A DNA stretch of 64,000 nt from Pseudomonas protegens CHA0 (GTDB lineage: Bacteria; Pseudomonadota; Gammaproteobacteria; Pseudomonadales; Pseudomonadaceae), in NCBI RefSeq assembly GCF_000397205.1, contig NC_021237.1, forward strand, positions 2,419,001 to 2,483,000, written 5' to 3'. Position numbers and translations under genes: made by a program. Below are positions 1 to 23,742 of this stretch, piece after piece. Every line of letters starts with the position of its first letter. Positions within the stretch are counted from its first letter, which is position 1. The notes under the pieces were generated by a model. That model was not told the DNA's origin. It did not search any database and saw only the letters and a list, made by a program, of their open reading frames with translations.

Positions 1-1
1 C

Positions 2-621
2 GGCGACCTCGGGCGCTATCAGGCCGACGGCACTATCGAGTACCTGGGGCGCAACGACGACCAGGTGAAGATCCGCGGCCTGCGCATCGAACTGGGGGAG
101 ATCCAGGCGCGCCTGACCCAGCTGGAGGAGGTCAAGGAGGCGGTGGTACTGGCCCGCGAGGATGTGCCTGGCGACCAGCGCCTGGTGGCCTACTACACCA
201 CCCACGACAGCGCCCGGCGCCTGCCCGTCGAGCACCTGCGCACGCAACTGCTGCAGCACCTGCCGGAGTTCATGGTGCCGGCGCTGTTCGTGCACCTGGC
301 GGCGCTGCCCCTGAGCGCCAACGGCAAGCTGGCGCGCAAGGAACTGCCGGCCCCGGGGCTGGAGGCGGCCCAGGTGCGCGAGTACGAGGCCCCGGTGGGC
401 GACACCGAAATCGCCCTGGCGCGGCTGTGGGCCGAACTGCTCAATGTCGAGCGGGTGGGGCGTCACGATCATTTCTTTGAACTGGGTGGGCACTCACTGC
501 TGGCGGTCAGCCTGATCAGCCGCATGCGTGAGCTAGGCATGGAAGCCGATGTCCGGGCGTTGTTCGAACAGCCGACCCTGGCGGCCTACGCGGCCATGAC
601 CGAACGAATGGAGATCGTCCT

Positions 622-625
<4 letters not shown>
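2..625 (+). CDS. ofaB: C-terminal end of a lipopeptide NRPS (end of adenylation domain plus thiolation domain), partial
   Basis: This is the last roughly 207 codons of a nonribosomal peptide synthetase whose 5' part lies before the window; the reading frame is already open at base 2. The protein begins in the adenylation-domain core 8 region (GDLGRY, then GRNDDQVKIRG) and carries the A10 lysine motif (NGKL). It ends with a thiolation domain whose phosphopantetheine serine sits in DHFFELGGHSLLAV. There is no thioesterase, so the chain must pass to the next protein. The stop codon overlaps the GTG start of the following synthetase by 4 bases, a co-linear arrangement expected for successive assembly-line proteins. 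The name ofaB is inferred from the partner gene. The substrate cannot be read because the specificity pocket lies upstream. Confidence 0.85.
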
Positions 626-15327
<14,702 letters not shown>

Positions 15328-15388
15328 GGCGCGGGGCAACACAGGCGCTGGCCCTGCCGGCGCCTGGACACCCGGTTTCATTCATCTG

Positions 15389-15419
15389 GAACACCGCTCA
15401 CTACGGCAGCACGGTGTTC
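15389..15419 (+). other. Hairpin in the ofaC-macA gap
   Basis: An 8-bp perfect inverted repeat (GAACACCG / CGGTGTTC) with a 15-base spacer lies in the 150-bp gap between the NRPS stop and macA. No run of T follows it, so it is not a classical terminator. It could be an attenuator, an mRNA-processing or stability hairpin, or chance. Confidence 0.35.
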
Positions 15420-15477
15420 TGTAAGGGGGCTCGCCGCTGGCCGGTGCAGCCCGCCCTCAACGGACTTGTGGTCATCT

Positions 15478-16629
15478 ATGGAAAAGTCGAAGTTTCGCAA
15501 AATCGGTATGGGGCTGTTGCTGGTGGTTGTGGCCGGGTTGATTTTCTATACGGTGCAGGCGCCGGCGGAGCCGCCGCAGTACCTGACCGCCAAGGTCGAA
15601 CGGGGGGATATCGAGAACGCGGTCCTGGCCTCGGGCCTGCTCGAAGGCATCAAGCAGGTGGATGTCGGGGCCCAGGTCTCCGGGCAGTTGAAGTCGCTCA
15701 AGGTCAAGGTCGGGGACAAGGTGAAAAAGGGCCAGTGGCTGGCGGAAATCGACCCGCTGGTGCTGCAGAACACCCTGCGCCAGGCCCAGGTGGACGAGGA
15801 GAACCTGCAGGCCAAGCGCCGCGCCACTGCGGCCCAGCTCAAGGAAACCAAGGCCATCTACGAGCGCTACCGTGACTTGCAGTCCGACGCCTCGATTTCC
15901 CAGCAGGATTACGAGACCGCCGAATCCAACTACGAGGTGCAGCGGGCCAACCTGCTGTCCCTGGACGCGCAGATCAAGAGCGCGCACATCCAGATCGACA
16001 CCGCCAAGGTCAACCTGGCCTACACCCGCATCGTCGCGCCGATCGATGGCGATGTGGTGGGGGTGGTGACCCAGGAAGGCCAGACGGTGATCGCCAACCA
16101 GCTGGCGCCGGTGCTGCTCAAACTGGCGGACCTGGACACCATGACCGTCAAGGCCCAGGTTTCGGAGGCCGATGTGATCCATATCGCCCCCGGCCAACAG
16201 GTGTACTTCACTATCCTCGGCGAGGCGGAAAAACGCTACTACGCCAAACTGCGGGGCACTGAGCCGGCGCCGCAGAACTTTCTCGAAACCCAGACCGCCG
16301 GCACCCCCAAGCAGAACACCGCGGTGTTCTACAACGCGCTGTTCGACGTGCCCAACCCGGACCATCGGCTGCGCATTTCCATGACTGCCCAGGTGCGCAT
16401 CGTGCTGGATACCGCCAAGGACGTGCTGATGGTACCGGTGGCGGCCCTGGGCCCGCGCAATGCCGACGGCAGCTTCGCGGTGCGGGTGCTGGACGCCAAG
16501 GGCCATGCCCAGGCGCGCAACGTCAGCACCGGGATCAACAACAACGTCAAGGTGCAGATCAAGGACGGCCTGGCGGAGGGTGACCGGGTGGTGATCGGTG
16601 ATCCGCTGCCCGGCACGGCAGGGGCCTGA
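15478..16629 (+). CDS. macA: Periplasmic adaptor subunit of a MacAB-type tripartite exporter
   Basis: 383-residue membrane-fusion protein. A short basic N-terminus precedes one hydrophobic segment (about residues 10-24) that anchors it in the inner membrane. A lipoyl/barrel-sandwich half (VDVGAQVSGQLKSLKVKVG), a long coiled-coil hairpin rich in Gln, Glu and Ala (about 95-170), the second half (RIVAPIDGDVVGVV) and a beta-barrel/membrane-proximal domain follow. These proteins link a MacB ATPase to an outer-membrane TolC-type channel. Its position directly after the lipopeptide synthetase and before macB supports a role in lipopeptide export, as known for orfamide- and viscosin-group clusters. 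The ATG at 15478 is preferred over an in-frame TTG 12 bases upstream; no strong ribosome site is visible for either. No outer-membrane partner gene is present in the window. Confidence 0.93.
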   Translation: MEKSKFRKIGMGLLLVVVAGLIFYTVQAPAEPPQYLTAKVERGDIENAVLASGLLEGIKQVDVGAQVSGQLKSLKVKVGDKVKKGQWLAEIDPLVLQNTLRQAQVDEENLQAKRRATAAQLKETKAIYERYRDLQSDASISQQDYETAESNYEVQRANLLSLDAQIKSAHIQIDTAKVNLAYTRIVAPIDGDVVGVVTQEGQTVIANQLAPVLLKLADLDTMTVKAQVSEADVIHIAPGQQVYFTILGEAEKRYYAKLRGTEPAPQNFLETQTAGTPKQNTAVFYNALFDVPNPDHRLRISMTAQVRIVLDTAKDVLMVPVAALGPRNADGSFAVRVLDAKGHAQARNVSTGINNNVKVQIKDGLAEGDRVVIGDPLPGTAGA

Positions 16630-16631
16630 GC

Positions 16632-18590
16632 ATGAGCGAGCCCCTGCTGCACCTCACCGGCATCAGCCGCAGCTTCACCGCCGGGGATCGGGAGTTCCTG
16701 GCCCTCAAGCACATCGACCTGAGCATCCAGGCCGGGGAAATGGTGGCGATCACCGGGGCCTCGGGGTCGGGCAAGTCGACCCTGATGAACATCCTCGGCT
16801 GCCTGGACTACGCCACCGCCGGCAGCTACAAGGTCAACGGCCGGGAAACCCGCGACCTCGACGACCAGGCCCTGGCGGAACTGCGCCGCGACTACTTCGG
16901 CTTCATCTTCCAGCGCTACCACTTGCTGCCGCACCTGAGCGCCATGCACAACGTCGAGATGCCGGCGATCTACGCCGGTACCCCGCAAGTCAGGCGCCAT
17001 GGCCGGGCCCGGGAACTGCTGGCGCGCCTGGGTTTGTCCGGGCACCTGGGCCACCGGCCCAGCCAGCTCTCCGGCGGCCAGCAGCAGCGAGTGAGCATCG
17101 CCCGGGCGCTGATGAACGGCGGCGAAGTGATACTCGCCGACGAACCCACCGGTGCCCTGGACACCGCCAGCGGCAAGGAGGTGATGAACATCCTCCAGGA
17201 ACTGCACGGCCTGGGGCACACGGTGATCATCGTCACCCACGACCCCAAGGTGGCGGCCAACGCCCAGCGCATCATCGAAGTGCGCGACGGCGAGATCGTC
17301 AGCGACCGGGCCAACCCGCGCCCGGCGGACGAGGCGCCGAGCGAGCCACCGGTCAGCGTGCGGCCCGCCGGTGCGCGGCGCCTGGTGGCCAGCCTGGGGC
17401 TGTTCAAGGAGGCCTTCGTGATGGCCTGGGTGGCGCTGGTCTCGCACCGCATGCGCACCCTGCTGACCATGCTCGGGATCGTCATCGGCATCACCTCGGT
17501 GGTGTCCATCGTGGCCATCGGCGAGGGCGCCAAGCGCTACGTGCTCAAGGACATCCAGGCCATTGGCAGCAACACCATCGACATCTTCCCCGGGGCCAGT
17601 TTCGGCGACAGCCGGGCGGCGGCGATCCAGACCCTGATGCCCGCCGACGTGACGGCCCTGAACCAGCTGTACTACGTCGACAGTGCCACGCCCATGGTCG
17701 GCCGCAGCCTGTTGCTGCGCTACGGCAACATCGATCTCAACGCCACGGTCAACGGCGTCAGCCACCTGTACTTCCAGGTTCGCGACATCAAGCTGGCCAG
17801 CGGCATTTCCTTCAGCGAGAACGACGCGCGGCGCCAGGCCCAGGTGGTGGTGATCGACCACAACACCCGCAACCGCCTGTTCGGCCCGGATGTCGACCCG
17901 CTGGGGCAGGTGATCCTGGTGGGCAACCTGCCGTGCACGGTGATCGGCGTGACCCGGGAGAACAAGAACATGTTCGCCGCCAGCAACCTGCTGAACGTCT
18001 GGCTGCCCTACGAGACCGCCGCCGGGCGGGTGCTCGGCCAGCGCCACCTGGACAGCATCAGCGTGCGGATCAAGGACGGCCAGCCGAGCAAAGTGGTGGA
18101 GGAGCATGTGAAGAAGCTGATGGAGCAGCGCCACGGCACCAAGGATTTCTTCACCAACAACCTCGACAGCATCATGCAGACGGTGCAGCGCACCAGCCGC
18201 TCCCTGGCCCTGCTGCTGTCGCTGATCGCGGTGATTTCCCTGGTGGTGGGGGGAATCGGGGTGATGAACATCATGCTGGTGTCGGTCACCGAGCGGACCC
18301 GGGAGATCGGCATCCGCATGGCGGTGGGGGCCCGGCAGTCGGATATCCGCCAGCAGTTCCTGGTGGAGGCGGTGATGGTCTGCCTGATCGGCGGGGCCAT
18401 CGGCATCAGCCTGTCGTTCGCCATCGGCTACCTGTTCACCCTGTTCATCAAGGAGTGGGAGATGGTGTTTTCCATGGGGTCGATCATTACCGCGTTCGCC
18501 TGTTCGACCCTGATCGGCATCGTCTTCGGCTTCGTTCCGGCGCGCAACGCCGCGCGCCTGGATCCCATCGAAGCCCTGGCCCGGGATTGA
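16632..18590 (+). CDS. macB: MacB-type ABC exporter, ATPase and permease in one chain
   Basis: 652-residue inner-membrane ABC transporter. The N-terminal nucleotide-binding domain has Walker A GASGSGKST (near residues 42-50), the signature LSGGQQQR and Walker B VILADEPTGALD. A transmembrane helix near residues 275-295 follows (MRTLLTMLGIVIGITSVVSI). After it come a large periplasmic MacB core domain and three C-terminal helices (ALLLSLIAVISLVVGGIGVM onward). With macA it should form the pump that moves the lipopeptide or a related amphiphile out of the periplasm. It starts 2 bases after the macA stop, so the two are translated from one message. The length and order are normal for the family. 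Confidence 0.95.
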   Translation: MSEPLLHLTGISRSFTAGDREFLALKHIDLSIQAGEMVAITGASGSGKSTLMNILGCLDYATAGSYKVNGRETRDLDDQALAELRRDYFGFIFQRYHLLPHLSAMHNVEMPAIYAGTPQVRRHGRARELLARLGLSGHLGHRPSQLSGGQQQRVSIARALMNGGEVILADEPTGALDTASGKEVMNILQELHGLGHTVIIVTHDPKVAANAQRIIEVRDGEIVSDRANPRPADEAPSEPPVSVRPAGARRLVASLGLFKEAFVMAWVALVSHRMRTLLTMLGIVIGITSVVSIVAIGEGAKRYVLKDIQAIGSNTIDIFPGASFGDSRAAAIQTLMPADVTALNQLYYVDSATPMVGRSLLLRYGNIDLNATVNGVSHLYFQVRDIKLASGISFSENDARRQAQVVVIDHNTRNRLFGPDVDPLGQVILVGNLPCTVIGVTRENKNMFAASNLLNVWLPYETAAGRVLGQRHLDSISVRIKDGQPSKVVEEHVKKLMEQRHGTKDFFTNNLDSIMQTVQRTSRSLALLLSLIAVISLVVGGIGVMNIMLVSVTERTREIGIRMAVGARQSDIRQQFLVEAVMVCLIGGAIGISLSFAIGYLFTLFIKEWEMVFSMGSIITAFACSTLIGIVFGFVPARNAARLDPIEALARD

Positions 18591-18606
18591 CAGGCCGTAG
18601 ACCGAA

Positions 18607-18628
18607 CCGCCGGCGCTGGGGCCGGCGG
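18607..18628. terminator. GC-rich hairpin between convergent macB and luxR-type gene
   Basis: A perfect 8-bp stem (CCGCCGGC / GCCGGCGG) with a 6-base loop lies in the 60-bp gap between two convergent genes. There is no T tract on either side. A shared transcription end is inferred from position only. Confidence 0.45.
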
Positions 18629-18650
18629 GGGTTACAGGGCCAAGGCCGGA

Positions 18651-19451
18651 TCAGGCCGTCGGGGTTTCGCTGCTGTGCGGCGCTTGTTCCTCGGGCGAGT
18701 ACATCCAGCGCAGCAGCGAGTGCCGGCCACTGATGCCGAGCTTGATGGCGGCGCGCTTCAAGTAGCTTTCGACGGTATTGACCTTGAGCTTGAGCTGCTC
18801 GGCCAGCTGCGGCGCGGTGCGCCCGGCCAGCAGCCCGACACAGACCTCCAGCTCGCGGTTGGACAGGCGCAGCCCGGACTGTTCCAGGCGCGCGGCAAAG
18901 CGCAGGCGCAGGCTTGCCAGGCCCTCGATGGCGGCACTGTCCTGCTCGGCGGCATCGCCCCGGGGCTGCAGGGCGCTGATGTGTTTTTCCACCATGGGCA
19001 GCAGCAACGGCGAGATGTCCTCCAGCAGCAGGCGTTCCTGGGGGGAAAAGCTCTGGTCCTGGCTGCTGCGGTACACCGAGAGCACGTAGTGGTAGGAGTC
19101 CTTGCGCCCGGTCAGGTGCAGTTGTGCCGGGTCCGCGTGGCCGCGCTGGCGTTGCAGCGACGGGCCCGGGGCCGGTTCGCCGGGTTGTTCGGGAAAGCCG
19201 GTGAGCAGCAGCGGGTCATTGCTGGCATGGGCATCGCTGTACAGAGGGTGGCGGGTCTGCATCAGGGTGTTGCCGGTTCTGCCGACGGCCTGTTCCGGGT
19301 CGGCCCGCAGTTGGGTGATATGGGTGGCGTCCACAGCCAGCTGGGTGAGTATCAGGTCGTGCAGCATGCGCGGAAAGTTGCGGCTGCCGGTGCTGGCGAT
19401 GACCTTACCAATGTGTGGAAACAGTATTTGTGAGTTCATCATTTCATCCAT
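18651..19451 (-). CDS. LuxR-family transcriptional regulator without autoinducer domain, next to the lipopeptide genes
   Basis: 266-residue regulator. The C-terminal quarter is a GerE/LuxR helix-turn-helix (LSNRELEVCVGLLAGRTAPQ, then AEQLKLKVNTVESYLKRAAI). The N-terminal two thirds do not show the conserved features of an acyl-homoserine-lactone pocket or a receiver aspartate. Orphan LuxR proteins of this kind flank nearly all Pseudomonas cyclic lipopeptide clusters and activate the synthetase genes. The position just beyond macB, convergent to it, is typical of the downstream copy. Start 19451 is the longest; internal Met codons at 19442 and 19439 are also possible. Confidence 0.88.
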   Translation of the reverse strand: MDEMMNSQILFPHIGKVIASTGSRNFPRMLHDLILTQLAVDATHITQLRADPEQAVGRTGNTLMQTRHPLYSDAHASNDPLLLTGFPEQPGEPAPGPSLQRQRGHADPAQLHLTGRKDSYHYVLSVYRSSQDQSFSPQERLLLEDISPLLLPMVEKHISALQPRGDAAEQDSAAIEGLASLRLRFAARLEQSGLRLSNRELEVCVGLLAGRTAPQLAEQLKLKVNTVESYLKRAAIKLGISGRHSLLRWMYSPEEQAPHSSETPTA

Positions 19452-19775
19452 GAATGTGAAGGTGTGGAGGGGGGCTGCCTTATAGCAACGAGTTTGGGTC
19501 AGGGTTGATTTACCTCCTGTTTGCTCTGGGCGACAAAGGGTCGCCTCGTATCCTAGTACAAGGTTTTGTTGGTCGTTTGGTGAAAATGGTCAAATAGTCG
19601 ATTTTTCAAGCATCGACTTTGCTTTTTTGAGGGGCTGGTTAAAGAAGGATCGCACCATCAATCGCTGTAGAGGGGGAGCAGCTTGAAATCGGTCTGGACC
19701 ACAATACATCGATGGTCTCATTCCTCTGGTCCTAGCTGGGCCAATGAGGCTGATAGTGTTCTGCTCATCACATTC
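19452..19775. other. AT-rich intergenic region, left edge of the low-GC island
   Basis: A 324-bp non-coding stretch where base composition falls sharply from the GC-rich lipopeptide genes. It must hold the promoter of the LuxR-type gene, which reads leftward from 19451. Two short inverted repeats are visible: GGCGAC/GTCGCC at about 19530-19546, and GTCGAT/ATCGAC at about 19594-19614 with T-rich sequence to its right. I cannot assign either to a factor. Confidence 0.5.
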
Positions 19776-20501
19776 TCAGGCGCTAGTACTGGGTTTTTTC
19801 CAGAAGTGATAAAAAGGTTCGATCTTCTGAATCTGAAATTCGCATTTCTGGTAAAGCCCACATGCGGACAGGTTGTTCTTTTGGGTAACAACCTGACATT
19901 GCTTGAAACCTCGGTCCTGGAACCATTGTTGAGCGTGTCTGACCAGCGTTTGACCATGTCCTTGTCCGCGAACTGATGAATCAACGGCGAGTAGCCCTAT
20001 GTCTGCAATGCCGTTCTTTGTGCCGGCGGTCAACATCGCCACTATTTTAGTGTTACTGCGTATCACAAATACCTCGAGAGCGATTTCCTTGGCTGCTGAC
20101 CTTCTGGCCCAGATGCTGTAGAGCTCATGGAATTTTTCCAGGTCGATATTAGGGTCAACTGAAAACCTTGAGTACTCGCCGCTTTGAACAGCGAGGTCGA
20201 TCAACTCTTCAACTTTCATTGATGGATGGTAGGTTTCCACCAGTGACGAATATCTCTTGCCCTTGGTGGTGGCGAGGTTGGTGATGAACGTAGCCTTAAG
20301 ATCTACTAGACTGCCTTTCATGGGGAGTGAGTCCAGCTCACTCAGCTCTTTTTCTGATTGCCAGTAAACTAAGCTGGCACCTAGTTTTAGCGCCTTGCTT
20401 AACTGCTCTTGCAGATGGGCCTTCGAAAGTGTGGGGTTGCTGATTCGATAGACTGGGGTCTGAAAAAAATCGGTGTCCCACTCAAGCTTTTCTATATCCA
20501 T
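19776..20501 (-). CDS. GNAT-family sugar N-acetyltransferase, WecD-like
   Basis: 241-residue protein ending in a GNAT fold. The acetyl-CoA binding loop is seen in VDSSVRGQGHGQTLVRHAQQ (about residues 176-195), and a late strand/helix pair (KNNLSACGLYQKCEFQI) is typical of the fold. The mid-protein YSRFSVDPN segment resembles that of WecD/RffC, which acetylates the 4-amino group of a dideoxy sugar nucleotide. The substrate is inferred: an amino sugar of the O-polysaccharide or of the decoration made by the upstream gtr genes. It is the last gene of a four-gene leftward operon. Codon use is AT-rich like its neighbours. It might instead be a standalone small-molecule acetyltransferase. Confidence 0.75.
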   Translation of the reverse strand: MDIEKLEWDTDFFQTPVYRISNPTLSKAHLQEQLSKALKLGASLVYWQSEKELSELDSLPMKGSLVDLKATFITNLATTKGKRYSSLVETYHPSMKVEELIDLAVQSGEYSRFSVDPNIDLEKFHELYSIWARRSAAKEIALEVFVIRSNTKIVAMLTAGTKNGIADIGLLAVDSSVRGQGHGQTLVRHAQQWFQDRGFKQCQVVTQKNNLSACGLYQKCEFQIQKIEPFYHFWKKPSTSA

Positions 20502-20549
20502 TGCTCTCTCGATGTTTAAGTTAATTGCTGTTTTACAAAGAGATAAGTA

Positions 20550-20960
20550 TTAAGAGTTTAAGGGGGTGACAGGGTTTTCCCTGAACACGTAGTACTTGCA
20601 TGCGAGAAAACTGTACGCCGCTAATAATATTATGGCCGATGCTTGGACTATTTCATGTGGGTAGTGGAGTTGGTCGAAAAATACATACAGTAATATCAGG
20701 TTTATCACATAGCCTGATACATGCATTTGTATGTAGCGAAATGGTGCGCCAGCTCGCCCGCTTTTTTTGAAAGTCCAACGGTAGTTGACAGAATAGCTGT
20801 AGGTGGCTCCTGCCAGATACATAAGCGTCATAGACAATTTTTCTCCGCAACCGGCATACACGATCAGTAAGTAACCAGCGTAAGCCAAGGCATTGCTGGT
20901 TACGCCAATAATTCCGTAGCGAATCAGCTGAATGATGGTATGGGTAGGGATAGTGTTCAC
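20550..20960 (-). CDS. gtrA: GtrA-family membrane protein, putative lipid-linked sugar flippase
   Basis: 136-residue protein with four predicted transmembrane helices. The N-terminal segment (IIQLIRYGIIGVTSNALAYA) and a YSVNYRWTFKKSG segment are typical of GtrA proteins. These are thought to flip undecaprenyl-phosphate-linked glucose across the inner membrane so that a periplasmic transferase can attach it to O-antigen. It lies 57 bp downstream of gtrB in the same leftward operon. The size is normal for the family. Confidence 0.85.
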   Translation of the reverse strand: MNTIPTHTIIQLIRYGIIGVTSNALAYAGYLLIVYAGCGEKLSMTLMYLAGATYSYSVNYRWTFKKSGRAGAPFRYIQMHVSGYVINLILLYVFFDQLHYPHEIVQASAIILLAAYSFLACKYYVFRENPVTPLNS

Positions 20961-21017
20961 TATGGCATTCTATTTGGCTTTGGAGTTGAAGGGGTAGTGG
21001 AACTGCCAGTATTCAGA

Positions 21018-21968
21018 CTAGAAGGTTTTTCGTCCGACGATATAAAGCGGACGCTTTTTAGTCTCGTCGAATGTCTTGCCTATATATATGCCGACTACGC
21101 CCTGAATGGAGATGACAATTCCGCCAATGAAGAAAATAGATACCATGAGGCTGGTCCAACCTTGTACTACCGTGCCATGAAAGTAGGTGGTGATCATAAG
21201 GTAGATACCATAGATGAATGAAAGTGAGGCCATTGTAAAGCCGAGCTTTACTGCAAGCCTAAGTGGTTTGTCCGAATAGGCGATAATGGTATCCATGGCC
21301 AGACTCCAAAGTTTGGAGAAAGTGTAAGTGCTTTTGCCGTGGCCACGTTCGCAGTGCTCGACATCAATGCCGGTGCTGGTAAAGCCCATCCAGTGGACCA
21401 AGGCGCCAAAAAAACGCAACTGTTCACGCATTTGGCACAGATTGTCAGTAACTTGGCGGGAAATTATTCGAAAGTTACCGCTATTCCCGTCATACTCAAA
21501 GTCGGCAAGATAACTGAACGTCTTGTAAAAAAACCACGAGCCTAGGCGCTTTATTGCAGAGTCTTTTCTTAAACCTCGTAGAGCCAGGACAATGTCGTAC
21601 CCTTCCTGTGCCTTGGCATATAACCGGGGAATTTCTTCAGGACGATCCTGTAGGTCGCAGTCCATGACCACAACCCAATCTCCTCGGGAACTATCGAGAC
21701 CCGCAGTGATGCCGTAATGCTGGCCGAAGTTCCGGCTTAGCTGAATTCCCCGCACTCTTGGATCGACCTTTGCCAACTGTTTTATTAAATCCCAGGAGCG
21801 ATCGCCGCCGCAGTCCTCAATCAACAGGATTTCAAAATTTGGTGTGATCTCTTCCAGCGATGTTTTCAATCGCGCATAAAGCTCCATCAGCGAATTTTCA
21901 GCCTTGTAAACAGGTACGACGACAGAAATGTGAGGTTTTTCTTTTGGATTTTCCACTGTGCTTATCAT
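21018..21968 (-). CDS. gtrB: GtrB-family undecaprenyl-phosphate glycosyltransferase
   Basis: 316-residue family 2 glycosyltransferase. The N-terminal GT-A fold shows the nucleotide-binding start (ISVVVPVYKAENSLMELYAR), the metal-binding DCDLQDRPEEIP and the LSRNFGQHYGITAGLD segment of GtrB/DPM1-type enzymes. Two C-terminal transmembrane helices (around residues 230-255 and 265-290) anchor it. The expected reaction is transfer of a hexose from its nucleotide to undecaprenyl phosphate on the cytoplasmic face. It follows the polytopic gene by 27 bp and precedes gtrA. In classical gtr operons the order is gtrA-gtrB-transferase; here the candidate transferase comes first. No clear ribosome site was seen upstream of its start. 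Confidence 0.88.
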   Translation of the reverse strand: MISTVENPKEKPHISVVVPVYKAENSLMELYARLKTSLEEITPNFEILLIEDCGGDRSWDLIKQLAKVDPRVRGIQLSRNFGQHYGITAGLDSSRGDWVVVMDCDLQDRPEEIPRLYAKAQEGYDIVLALRGLRKDSAIKRLGSWFFYKTFSYLADFEYDGNSGNFRIISRQVTDNLCQMREQLRFFGALVHWMGFTSTGIDVEHCERGHGKSTYTFSKLWSLAMDTIIAYSDKPLRLAVKLGFTMASLSFIYGIYLMITTYFHGTVVQGWTSLMVSIFFIGGIVISIQGVVGIYIGKTFDETKKRPLYIVGRKTF

Positions 21969-21995
21969 TTATAGGTTTAAAGGGGAGTTCGGGAT

Positions 21996-23210
21996 TTACC
22001 AGAATTTTTGATAGCGAAAACAGAGCTCTAGGAAGTAGTAGAGTGCTCCGAATGCAGTGTGTGCGAAAAACAAGATGACGCAACGTTTATATTTTTTTAC
22101 GTTGCTTATTGTTGTTGTAAAAGCTTCTTTGTTTTTTAGCAGGAATGCTGCAGAGAAAAGGAAAGTCAAGTATAGGCCAATCTGACCGCTCCACCAAAAA
22201 TTTCCGGCATACATCCGGTAGCCACTTTCAGAAAAGAAGTAAGTCAAAATTAACCCCATCAAGAGACAGAGCGATGCGAGAAGCAGTGCCTTGTCTTTGA
22301 TGAACTCTTTAGGGTAGTAGCAGAGTACAAGAAGTGGGAATGCGATAGATAGAATCAGCTTGATGAATAAGTATTTTGAGTAGTGGGCCATGCTTTCAAA
22401 AGGAAGAAATAAAACGTGGCTTTCCTCATTTGCGGTTTCTATTGAAAGGCTTTGGTAGAAGTAGGTGTGCAGAAACTGAAGACTGAGCACGAATACTGTC
22501 GGCAGGAAAAAAGCCCAGTAAATATATGCGCTTTTCAGGCTGCTTTTCAGTTGCTGGGTTGCGATGAGAAATAAAATCAGTGCTGGCAAAATGATAATAA
22601 GGAAATTTGGCTTTGATATTCCGCAGAAAAAAATTGAAATTGCCAGTAGCGTGCCTCTTGAGAGTGTGTTGCCTGAGGTTTCGGTGAAAGATTTTAATGT
22701 GTAGCAAAAAGCGATGAGGGCTAGTGGCTTGAGCAGGAGCATTGTTGGACTATGATAAATCGTAAGCCCCACATAGCCAAAATAGAAATGATGGTCAAAT
22801 ACCGCAAGGATCTGGAGGGGGCTGGCCACTAGTAAACATACTGACACAAGCGTGGCTGTTTTAGCTGAGGTGTACCGGCTGAGGACTTTATAGTTTAAGA
22901 TCGCCAGCAGGTAAATGGCGGAAACTATGATGATGGTGGAGGCTATGGCGTAATTGACACTTAGAATATTTTTAGTGAGGATCGTGAGTAGATGGTATAG
23001 CGGGTGCGGCAGCATGAGAGTGCCGTTATCTTCCATGTCGCTCGCCCATTTCAGGTGTGCAACATAGTCGCCGCCAATTGTTGAGAGCTTATATATAAGG
23101 GGGGTGAAGGTGATGAAAGTAAATGCAAGTAGTATGAAGTAGGCGCGAGTGTGGTGTTGGCGGTTTTTATCTGGTGCTGGATATGTTTCGCTTATGTTGT
23201 CGTCTGTCAT
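21996..23210 (-). CDS. Polytopic inner-membrane protein, candidate GtrC-type glycosyltransferase
   Basis: 404-residue protein with about ten hydrophobic helices and no recognised catalytic motif. A periplasmic loop after the first helix contains GGDYVAHLKWASDMEDNGTL, with acidic residues near the membrane as in GT-C fold transferases. It is first in the leftward operon with gtrB and gtrA, the place for the serotype-specific transferase that attaches the flipped sugar to surface polysaccharide. The family is very divergent, so the function is inferred from context. It is strongly AT-rich. Start 23210 is followed by a soluble 20-residue stretch before the first helix. Confidence 0.65.
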   Translation of the reverse strand: MTDDNISETYPAPDKNRQHHTRAYFILLAFTFITFTPLIYKLSTIGGDYVAHLKWASDMEDNGTLMLPHPLYHLLTILTKNILSVNYAIASTIIIVSAIYLLAILNYKVLSRYTSAKTATLVSVCLLVASPLQILAVFDHHFYFGYVGLTIYHSPTMLLLKPLALIAFCYTLKSFTETSGNTLSRGTLLAISIFFCGISKPNFLIIILPALILFLIATQQLKSSLKSAYIYWAFFLPTVFVLSLQFLHTYFYQSLSIETANEESHVLFLPFESMAHYSKYLFIKLILSIAFPLLVLCYYPKEFIKDKALLLASLCLLMGLILTYFFSESGYRMYAGNFWWSGQIGLYLTFLFSAAFLLKNKEAFTTTISNVKKYKRCVILFFAHTAFGALYYFLELCFRYQKFW

Positions 23211-23742
23211 TCGCTCTCGCCTATTTTATTCTGGTTTTTACAGGAATCTATTCTTGGAGTGGTTTTGGTGTTCTATTTAATCTTGCCGGAATGAGTTGGT
23301 CTTTGGGTTGGTCTATGTTTTTTGCATATGTTTAAGTGATAAAGTAATTCTGGGTCGCACTGAGTCAATGGTTTATTGACGACGATGATGTTTTGATTTT
23401 CGTGTTCAGAATCTGTTCCTGTTTTACTTTCTGTTTTAGGTTCAAGAGCATCGTCCTGCTGCCGGACCTTATAGGCCCAAGTCCCCGTCAAGCTAAGGGG
23501 CGAGAGGTAAATTTGGCGGCGAGTATACCCTCAGTCCCTCTAGGGAGTCCTCTATTGTTGGCCCACGAGTGCTGTTTTCGGAGCGAAACAGCAAACTGAT
23601 CTGGTCTTCGTCCTCATTGGTCGCAGGAATATCCGCTTCCGACAATTGGTTTGGCTGCTACCTCCGCAACGGATTGACCTCCCCGGGAAGCCACCCAGAA
23701 CTTCCTGGAGGAGGGCAATGTTGGTAGTCAGGTGGGCCAGGG
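23211..23742. other. Intergenic region, right edge of the low-GC island, no convincing gene
   Basis: A 532-bp stretch where composition changes from AT-rich (to about 23460) to mixed. It must include the promoter of the gtr operon. Short open frames at 23273-23491 and 23552-23773 lack ribosome sites and family features. I see no repeat or attachment site. Confidence 0.5.

Larger units (their letters stand above)
19500..23700. other. Low-GC genomic island carrying a gtr-type glycan modification operon
   Basis: Across roughly 4.2 kb the DNA becomes visibly AT-rich, with many A/T-ending codons and T runs, while both flanks are strongly GC-rich. The four genes inside all read leftward and have related cell-surface functions. 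Composition plus function suggest horizontal acquisition. No integrase, tRNA, transposase or flanking repeat was found, so the boundaries are approximate. Confidence 0.7.

Noticed and set aside
15472..18134. Long antisense frames opposite macA and macB
   Set aside because: Both macA and macB have clear families and motifs; the antisense frames have none.
19718..19984. Open frame overlapping the end of the WecD-like acetyltransferase gene
   Set aside because: It is in another frame of the same strand, has no domain, and the acetyltransferase frame has a full GNAT signature.
19500..23700. Prophage or integrative element boundaries around the low-GC island
   Set aside because: No integrase, tRNA target, direct repeat or phage structural gene was found at either edge.
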